Below are positions 57,061 through 64,000 of a DNA stretch of 64,000 nt, one piece after another. The notes under the pieces were generated by a model. It was given only the letters and a program-made list of their open reading frames with translations, did no database searches and was not told the DNA's origin. The stretch's first letter is position 1; each line of letters begins with the position of its first letter. This stretch comes from Hygrophila difformis (Eukaryota; Streptophyta; Magnoliopsida; Lamiales; Acanthaceae), in the NCBI GenBank assembly GCA_030278955.1, contig JAOANR010000006.1, forward strand, positions 55,208,915 through 55,272,914, given 5' to 3'. Position numbers and translations under genes: made by a program.

Positions 57061-58227
57061 GAATCTTCAGTAAACAAAGCATGTAACTTATCATCACACA
57101 ACTGGCTAATAGATATGAGATTTGTGGTCAAACCATTAACATAATAAACTCGTGAAAGTCGAGTAAGAATACCATTATTGATTTTACCACATCGAGCTAT
57201 CTTACTCCGTTTGCCATTTCCAAAGGATACTTCACCACATTCCTCATCTACAAAGTCTTCCAGTATATCTTTCCTTCCAGTCATATGTCGTGAACAACCA
57301 GAATCGAAATACCATCTGTGGTTACAGTGTCGTTCCTGCATAGAGAAAACAACATTGTAAATAATATTTGACTGCTTAGGTAACCATACTGCCTGCATTT
57401 TAAACATTTTGCGTAGTTCCTGTGATGGCCAAGCTACGGGTCGTCCATTCATAAGATCCCTTAGAATACACATACAAGGTTCAGCAGTGTGTCCAGGTAA
57501 ATTGCAATAGCAGCAGTCCTTCTGAGGTCTCGACGATGAACAGTCATCCTGACTTTCAGCTGTATTGATGATCGCCTTACTGGTTGTAGTCAGATATCCT
57601 CCACTAATGAATTTTCTGAATTTTGGTGTGGAGTTGTTCTTGTATCCCAAACCTGCTTGATCACCAACACGTTTTCCAGAAGACAATATATCATTAAGAT
57701 CATTTTTACCTTTATTTACCTTCTGTAACTCAGAGTTCTTTTGTTTCAGGTCATTTATCTCCTTTGACATAGTTTGAATTGGAGCTTTCATATCACTGTT
57801 TAGCTTCTTCAATGAATCCACTTCCTTTAGAGTAACTTCATTCTTTTCAACCTCTTCATCATAAGAGATACCAACGTCTGCAAGTTGTTCTAACAACTTC
57901 TTGTTTTCACACACAACTGCTTCATAATCTTCTTTAAGCTCGTTGTAATTAGCAATCACTTGTTCCAATTCATCATCACTTTCTCCTGAATCAGAATCAA
58001 CATAGTTAGGTGAAAAACATATTGACCTGGTTATACCTTTGATGGTTGGGGTTGAAATTCTTGAAGTGAGTGCAAGAACTTCTTCTGTGTCACTGTCTTG
58101 CTCCTGGAGAGTTTGATCATCGTCTTGATCACTTAAAGTAGCTTGTAGAGCCTTCTTTTCTCTTCTTTCTCTCCTCTTGGCTGTGGCACATTCAGATTTG
58201 ATGTGACATGTTCCTCCACATTCATGA
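56913..58227 (-). pseudogene. Sirevirus gag C-terminus with coiled coil, and protease
   Basis: At the upper end the zinc knuckle CHECGGTCHIKSEC (about 58180-58225) lies just past the stop of the gag frame, so a frameshift separates it from 58232-59098. A long Glu/Lys/Leu-rich stretch follows (NYNELKEDYEAVVCENKKLL, EVDSLKKLNSDMKAP, LKQKNSELQKVN), predicted by eye to form a coiled coil; such a region is characteristic of Sirevirus gag. A second Cys-rich motif CCYCNLPGHTAEPC comes next, then the protease with its active-site DSG in WYFDSGCSRHMTG. The open frame runs from 57968 to 56913. It continues into the pre-integrase region in an overlapping frame. Confidence 0.8.
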
Positions 58228-58231
58228 CAGA

Positions 58232-59098
58232 TTACAGAAGCAAACCTGTCAACTTTATCGTAATTTGTGGACTTCTTCCTGAACGATCATTTTTACTGCT
58301 GTCTTTCTTTTTGAAATCCCTGCGCAGTTGTCGATCAGTTGTCTGAACATCATCAGAACCACGTTTCTGATTCTTTCCTTTTGAGAACTGTGTAGCTCTT
58401 CTCTCTTGTAGCATCTTGGCAACTTTTTTGGTAATATAGGATACATCATCTTCAGAAGAATTTCCAAAATCATCTTCTTCAACATTCAGGGCAATATTCC
58501 AAGATGTATCTTCTTCGAGATGGTTCATTTCGTAAGTCTGAAGAATCCCAACAAATTCATTCAAAGTAATGGCCTTCACTTTCTCCAATTCTTCTAGAGC
58601 AGCAACCTTTGGAGCATACTTCTTTGTGAGTGTCCTCAACATCTTTCGAACAAGTTTTTGATTATCATATTCTAAACCAAGTGAAAGAGCTTGATTTACA
58701 ATATCTTTAAATCTTCCATAATATGCAGCTATGGACTCATCTTTCTTCATTTTCAGATTTTCGAACATAGTTTCAACTCGTTGTAATTTGGTAGCTCGAA
58801 CATCCTCTGAACCTTCATACATAACCTCCAGTGCATTCCAGGCTTCATACGCTGTTTTGTAGCTTGTGACTAGTTGGAACTGCGTCTCGTCCATTGCTCC
58901 AAAAATGGCATTGAGTGCAGTATAGTTTCCTCGTTTAGCATCTTTCTCAGCCTGAGTGAACTCTGCATTAGTAGCAGGTCTCGAACCAGGTGGTGCAATG
59001 GATCCTTCAGGTGCTGCCCGTGCTCTGGTTTGTGGTTCATACTTCGTCTCGACTGCCTCCCAGACTTCGTCTCCAAGGGCTGACAGATGAATCTCCAT
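58232..59098 (-). pseudogene. Sirevirus gag N-terminal domain
   Basis: A 288-codon frame with the UBN2/retrotran_gag pattern (YKTAYEAWNALEVMYEGSED, TKLQRVETMFENLKMKKDES, YYGRFKDIVNQALSLG, LRTLTKKYAPKVAALEELE), ending in a basic Lys-rich tail. The true start is probably upstream: a second frame from 59181 to 58870 carries the expected N-terminal part (ELTIDTGELVWRFICQPL), so another frameshift lies near 59090. It ends at 58232, one frameshift short of the zinc knuckle. Gag would form the particle. Confidence 0.85.
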
Positions 59099-59218
59099 AC
59101 GAGTTCTCCAGTATCTATAGTTAGTTCCATCAAACAGTGGTGGTTTAACTCCAGATGCTCTTTCTCTATTAATATCTTCACAATTTCAATGATCTTTCTC
59201 TAGTATATCAGAGGTTGT

Positions 59219-59232
59219 CGCTCTGATACCAC
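59219..59232 (-). other. Sirevirus primer binding site
   Basis: Minus strand AGTGGTATCAGAGC, complementary to initiator-methionine tRNA, one base from the LTR. Confidence 0.9.
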
Positions 59233-59233
59233 T

Positions 59234-60073
59234 TGTAGGTCCCAGATAATACTGAATCTTGAATGAGTGTTGTTGAATGGTGATCTAAACTACGTGTGAA
59301 CGATAGTGTGCGCGAGTCGTGCAGCAGAAACAATAAAGCAAGAGATACAAGATTGGTTGACCCAGTTCGGCCTTCGATCTACGTCTGGGGGATGTCAATC
59401 CAGAGACTCTTACTCACTCTAAGAATCAAAAGAACAAGACTTGACTGACTAAGATTCAAAACACATCAAACACTAAACTGCACCTAATCTAGTAGACAAC
59501 CTGTAGTCTGGACTCCTTCATAACTTTATGTACTGGAAGCGGACTCCAATTTCATGCGATCCTATCAACAGATCTCTTCAAACTTGATTCTTCAATAACA
59601 GTCACACATGAATTCGATCTTTTCGATTCCAAGCAGGCTTCTTCGCAAAGAACGCCCTTGTTGTGTAATGAATGAAGTGTGATCTTCAATTCGAACGAGT
59701 TACAATTGAAGCGGTGTAACCTTCTGTGTTCTTCAAGATGCAAATCTCAAAGGAAGAACAATCCACAGAAAGACTCAAGAAACTACAAACTCTTAGAAAA
59801 ACAGAACAACGAAAAACTAGAGAGGAAAATAACCGACTCAATAATTCTCAATCCAAAAATACAACTCGATTAATTCTAACCTATTTACAGAGGACCTATT
59901 TAAATGAAATAGACTTAATAAGTCGAAGTAGATCCAGAGTAGTCGGACAAACAGTCTCATAAAGAACACCTAACTGCCACAGAACTGTCAGAGACCTGTT
60001 CTTGAAGTTATAGTGTAGTTTGAATACCTATAGAACTACAAAATCTGCACAGAGAGTCAGTTAAGCAATAAGA
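59234..60073 (-). repeat. Intact Sirevirus 5' LTR, 840 bp
   Basis: Plus strand TGTAGGTCCCAG...AAGCAATAAGA. The expected terminal CA has become GA; the 3' copy still ends AACA. AACTT follows directly. It provides the uninterrupted sequence for both insertions in the other LTR. Confidence 0.92.
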
Positions 60074-60078
60074 AACTT

Positions 60079-60807
60079 AAAACAAGAACAAGGAACAAAG
60101 TTAATATGAGTTCTCAAACTGAGAAAGTGCTAAGGAAAAGTACAGAGGTTTTTTCTTACCTCTTCAAAGTGAGCACTGGCACAAATGAATGAAGAATGGT
60201 TTACTTAAACCAAAATCAGATTCACATATCCCACGTAAAAGGATTGAAGTGTAAAAGTATTTCCGCTAATGTTGTGTTCGGTAACACCAGTTTTTAACTT
60301 AAAATGAATTGGTCAAGTACTTAGTTCCAATAAGTCTGTTTCATAACAAAATATTGAAAACACTTAATTAATTATTAATTTTTTTTTCTCTAGTACAAAA
60401 TTCATCAATCAAGTAGAAGTCAACTCCACTTTAATGAAGTGTGCATGGAAAAATAAGGAATTTAAATTAAACGAAAATATCATTCATTTTTTATTTTTTT
60501 TCTTTTTAATAATAATAATTTAACTCAATGGCTTGGCTTATAGATTAAAAAAACTAACATGCATTTAACATTTAGTTCTGCATAATTATTAGGCAGCCGG
60601 TATTTAAATTAATACAAAAATTCTAATAAAATCTCAATTTAAGGACTCGATAACTTTATCTTTTCAGAACTTGAAATTTATCAAACGCACCCTTAGGTTA
60701 CATAGGATTGATTGTTGAATGATAGAGTATTGCACGTAACCTTATCAGATCATAACATTCCAACTTCCATGTACAGTACGATTTATTTATAATTTAACGG
60801 CAATGAT
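60079..60807. other. Intergenic DNA with a possible MITE
   Basis: No gene. GTTGTGTTCGGTAACACC near 60271 and TTTATCAAACGCACCC near 60675 are roughly complementary (GGTGCGTTTGATAAA), so a MITE of about 420 bp may lie at 60271-60693. No target duplication was seen. Confidence 0.35.
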
Positions 60808-61050
60808 TATTTGGCAAAATAACTAAATCGAATAAACTAATTTGTAAGACAATATGAGATAATGTGGCTTTCATAAAAAGACAAAAAAACTTAAAACAGG
60901 GTCCAATAAACTCTTATTGAAACTGATGCAAATAGCGACATTTTGAATTTCAGCTTATTACATGGAGAAGTTAGCTTCAAAATTATCAAACAGCTAATGT
61001 TGATTCATTTATTACTCACATAATCAGTTAACATCTAATAACTAATAATC
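60808..61050. mobile_element. Diverged relative of the GGCCCTGTTTGG MITE, inverted
   Basis: The reverse complement shares GTTAACTGATTATGTGAGTAATAAAT-like sequence, ATTAGCTGTTTGATAATTT, CGCTATTTGCATC and CCCTGTTTTAAGTTTTTTTG with 21104-21359. The TTATTTGGCAAAATAACTAAAT end is all that remains of a terminal repeat. Confidence 0.7.
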
Positions 61051-63104
61051 ATACTAAATTTTAAAATCCTAAATCAAATCATCTGAAAAAAAATTTACTC
61101 CCAAATGATTTTCGAGTGGCAGCCCAGTCCTATAGAAACATTCTGCATATTTCAAATACAATTTAAATTATTTAGGGCCTAATTTGTTTGTTATCTTTCT
61201 GGTTAAATTCATTGATGAATACCAGTGAGGCCATTTACTAAATCTGCTATCATTAATATCAAAAGTGGACCAGCCTTGACTGATAGAATAAAAAAAAATA
61301 AAAAGCCCAAATAAATATGGGCCCATGTTAGCGCAATCATTATGCACCTAATAACACAACCCAATCAACTTGCATTACAAAACTTTAACCAGATTTCGTT
61401 GCCGGGCGCACTGAACGATAAATTCATTAAGCAATGACATTCATTTTTTCATCGTCTTCGAGGGCGGATGTATTAAGAATTGACCCACCATAAAAAATAA
61501 AAAATAATAAAGAAATAGTATTAATTCACAATTTTTTTTTGAATATGATTCTATTATATCTTACAATTCTTGAGTTCTATAGTCCATTTTTTTTTTCTTT
61601 TTCTTCTTTTTTTGATAAAGAGAAATTGAGAAGACTCAATAAAGTTCTATTCTAAAGAATTTTCATAAATGAAATTGTTGGTTTTTTTTAATATTCATGA
61701 GATTATTTCATTGTTGGCATTTGAATTAGTGAGAGATTTTGGGATGTGAAGCATTTAAATGAGCTTTCCATCAAGATTGTTGAGACAAAAAAGCTTGAAA
61801 CACATACGAAAGTATACTTAGCTTGCTTTTGAACTTAGTATTACTTTATCATGCGGCAACAATAAAAGGCTTTGCCATGACTATGGTAAAATAAATTCCG
61901 GAATAGCATGAGAGAGATTAGTTGTTGAATGAACTTTCATATAACAGTATTTGTTTATAAATGTTAGTATTGATGCTATTGTGCAATGATACCGGATTAT
62001 GACCAGAACAATTATAGTTATTTTGATGTAATATTACTTGATTTTTGTATTTAATACTAGGGCAAATTATTTATTAGTGCCATTTTGGCACTTTCCATTT
62101 GTTAAATGGTACCAGTTGACTTTTTATTAGTTTTTAGTAGTATTGGGTAAATTTTTTAAACTTTTACTATTAAATATTACAATTTTACTATATCTTTTTA
62201 AGAAATTTACTGTAATGTGTGTAACGATGTTATTTAAAAGAATAGAATAACCGTTCTACACTCCCGCTCGCACTTCCAGAAAAGAACGAAACAGAAGGAG
62301 GCTCCGGAACCGATCGGAACGAACCACCGCAGAAAATAAACAACAAACTCGGCAAGAATCTTTTGCTTGGCTCGCGAGGGCACTCGAATCGGCGAGGGAG
62401 GTGCTAGAAGGAACTACAGAAAACGGGCAAGGAAACTGCCACTGCGAACTTCAACTGTCAGCGTTGGCACAAAACTGCGCTAGAAGGAACATTTTAGCAC
62501 AATTGGCTTGACTTGCGCTAGCCCTGGAAAATCAATTTTAGCTTTTTTCAGTGTTAGCACAAACTGGCGCTTGCCTAGCCTTCTTAGCATAGTTACTCTT
62601 CTCTGTGCCATCTAGGACTTGGTGAAATTTTCCATCTTCTTTAGTGCTAGCACAAATCCGTGCTAGTTTTTCCCCGTTAGCACAACAAGCTTGAATGACG
62701 CTAGCGACTCCCAATTCTTTATTGTTGGCACGAATTTCTACTTGCATAATTCCATCAGCAAAATGATCCTCCACCCTATGAGCAATTCAACTCTTTCACT
62801 CTCCATTTCAATCCAAAGTCTTACCAACATTTATTCCTGCACAAATCCATTCAAAACTCACAAAACTCATCTCTAACAAAGAATTTTAATTTTAATATGA
62901 TAATATACAAATTAAACTGACAAAAAATCCAATCCAAATTGAGAAAAAGATATTACAACAAACCCCAAAATGCACAAATTTTCCAATCCCCACCAAATTT
63001 CCACACTCAAACAACAAACAAAGTGACCATATGAATTTCCCCATATTGATATATATACATATAGAAACAGTAAATGAAATTCTCAATTCTGGAATTTCAT
63101 TTTT
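61051..63104. other. Intergenic DNA, no gene established
   Basis: AT-rich with a GC-richer island at 62250-62770 (next entry). Short ORFs there look like chance frames. The region downstream of the peroxidase stop (63037-63104) would hold its 3' UTR. Confidence 0.5.
62450..62770. repeat. Dispersed GCTAGCACAAA-type motif cluster
   Basis: Variants of TTAGCACAAAACTGCGCTAG (CAGTGTTAGCACAAACTGGC, AGTGCTAGCACAAATCCGTG, CCGTTAGCACAACAAGC, TGTTGGCACGAAT) recur at irregular 40-90-bp spacing. On the minus strand a 78-codon frame (62538-62774) spans part of it. It may be part of an unrecognised LTR element; no ends were found. Confidence 0.45.
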
Positions 63105-63410
63105 TTATGTTAGGCTACATTCCATATACGATGAAGAAGAAATGGAAGTACTAATGATGATTAACAAACTGCAATGCAACCTGACCTCAGTGCCCCCACC
63201 ACTAATCCTGCTCATTTTGATCATGGATTTGACAAATGCCTGAAAGAAATGGTCCTGTGAGGCTGCAAATTTGGCGGCAAGCGCCTTGGTCCGTGAGGCG
63301 GTGAGGAGGGCTTGATCAGAGGTGAAAATGCTCTTGCCTTGTACCAACATCTTGTAGTAGGCATTGTCGAAAGTTGTGGGATTCGAGTCGAGGTTAGCAA
63401 TGAGTATAGC
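63105..63410 (-). CDS. Class III plant peroxidase, last exon (partial gene)
   Basis: The only host gene piece. From the splice acceptor (CACCAG, 63411-63416) the exon reads AILIANLDSNPTTFDNAYYK, then LVQGKSIFTSDQALLTASRT, FAASQDHFFQAFVKSMIKMS and GGGTEVRLHC, in the C-terminal third of secreted haem peroxidases (EC 1.11.1.7). TFDNAYY, GLFTSDQ-type and the final Cys of the last disulphide are family hallmarks. These enzymes use H2O2 to oxidise phenolics in cell wall or vacuole. The frame continues 20 residues past the last Cys (LLIIISTSISSSSYMEC..), longer than the usual short tail; a vacuolar C-terminal extension or a degraded end are both possible. Earlier exons, with the distal and proximal His, must lie beyond 64000. 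The acceptor is duplicated (63398-63461). Confidence 0.85.
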   Translation of the reverse strand, partial: AILIANLDSNPTTFDNAYYKMLVQGKSIFTSDQALLTASRTKALAAKFAASQDHFFQAFVKSMIKMSRISGGGTEVRLHCSLLIIISTSISSSSYMECSLT

Positions 63411-63461
63411 CTGGTGAAAACCTGAAAAACAATGAGTATTCCCTGGTGGAAACCTGAAAAA
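63398..63461 (-). repeat. 32-bp tandem duplication of the peroxidase splice acceptor
   Basis: CAATGAGTAT followed by AGCCTGGTG (63398-63429) is repeated as CAATGAGTAT followed by TCCCTGGTG (63430-63461), three mismatches. Each copy supplies a TTTCCACCAG- or TTTTCACCAG-type acceptor. Using the outer one would add 32 nt and shift the frame. Confidence 0.85.
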
Positions 63462-64000
63462 CTGATATTAATTCTTTGATCAGCAATTCAGTATAGACAA
63501 TTTCTGATACCAAACCAAAACAGATATTAAACAGGGGCCTGCCTATAGTGTTAAGATTGGCTTTTTTCGAATACAAAGATCATAAACAAGCACATTGATT
63601 TATTTCAGTATGGAAGTAATAAACATTTTTTCAAAAAAGAAAAATCAAATTTTGAAGCAGGGGCAGTATTCTTGAGTTCAATTAAAGATCACTTATCTTG
63701 TCTTGATAATGAAGACAACAATCCAAACTCCAAAATATGTTTACAAAGAATAGTTGGTTCATCATCCGCTGGTCAATCAAAATGTTATGATTTTTTATAT
63801 ATGTATATGGGTCTAATACAAAGAATTTCCACGTCTCTTTGATTTTCATTTTATCCCCCATATCATATTTGAGATTGATAATTTGATACCACCTACTACA
63901 AAATTTTGTAAAGAAAAATAAAGGAAATAAAGGATATGGACAAGTGAAGGTAATATGTTGGTTGTGGTCCAATATCACTATCTTGTAGTAGTAATTTGTA
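63462..64000 (-). other. Peroxidase intron (probable)
   Basis: No peroxidase exon is visible up to the window end. AT-rich; the branch point and exon 3 donor are beyond the window or unrecognised. Confidence 0.55.

Larger units (their letters stand above)
41114..60073 (-). mobile_element. Sirevirus-like Ty1/copia retrotransposon with nested insertions, target duplication AACTT
   Basis: AACTT at 41109-41113 and 60074-60078 encloses the whole structure. The 5' LTR (minus-strand sense) is 59234-60073, 840 bp. The primer site lies at 59219-59232, gag and pol run down to 54259, and an extra ORF lies at 52714-53948. The 3' LTR is scattered over 41114-41701, 48980-49329 and 51984-52001. Those pieces sum to the full LTR length once the 103-bp overlap and the insertions are removed. 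The left LTR differs from the right at roughly one base in twelve by eye, so this is an older insertion than those nested in it. Confidence 0.9.

Noticed and set aside
1..64000. CRISPR array, operons, ribosome binding sites
   Set aside because: The window is plant nuclear DNA. The repeats are minisatellites, microsatellites or transposon ends, without CRISPR-type unique spacers of constant length.

Overview
The window is nuclear DNA from a flowering plant, probably a eudicot. It is AT-rich and full of plant-type transposable elements (Sirevirus and other Ty1/copia, Ty3/gypsy chromoviruses, L1 LINEs with RNase H, Helitron, CACTA, hAT, MULE-like foldback, Stowaway MITEs, tRNA-type SINEs). Only one piece of an ordinary host gene is visible, the last exon of a class III peroxidase at the right end (63105-63410, minus). 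No species can be named from sequence alone.

Layout. 1-264: start of a gypsy LTR lying on the minus strand. 972-7316: a nearly intact L1 LINE on the minus strand whose ORF1 carries an RRM. 8198-13970: a second, full-length L1 LINE on the plus strand with a 17-bp target duplication; its ORF1 carries a CCHC knuckle instead. 14224-14250: Helitron 3' end. 14447-20744: a gypsy element with a 5-bp target duplication whose interior has been replaced by a 3.6-kb non-coding insert. 21063 to about 23970: remains of a Helitron with a decayed, internally duplicated Pif1-type helicase, invaded by MITEs. 24-31 kb: Stowaway MITEs, two SINEs, a 5'-truncated LINE split by an hAT and a 1.2-kb foldback element, and a small foldback element. 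31.6-32.9 kb: a spliced transposon-associated ORF. 32.9-38.0 kb: the 3' two thirds of a gypsy pol with a double 3' end and a 2.6-kb LTR. 38045-40018: hAT with a CACTA nested inside.

41114-60073 is the centrepiece. It is one Sirevirus-like copia element (minus strand, target duplication AACTT at both ends). Its 3' LTR was later hit by a gypsy-type solo LTR (41704-48979), which received a young complete copia element (42770-48187, LTRs about 1.6% different, target duplication TACAT). The same 3' LTR was hit a second time by a 2.65-kb solo gypsy LTR (49330-51983). Because the Sirevirus 5' LTR is unbroken at 59234-60073, the window holds its own empty-site control for these insertions.

The genes do not form a host pathway. 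Each set belongs to the life cycle of its own element, and nearly all are broken by stops or frameshifts. I found no clearly new biological system. The most unusual points are the 103-bp duplication flanking the solo LTR at 41.7/49.0 kb, the chimeric gypsy 3' end, the tandemly duplicated Helitron helicase tail, two ORFs with the same transposon-associated domain in different contexts, and a 32-bp duplication of a peroxidase splice acceptor.
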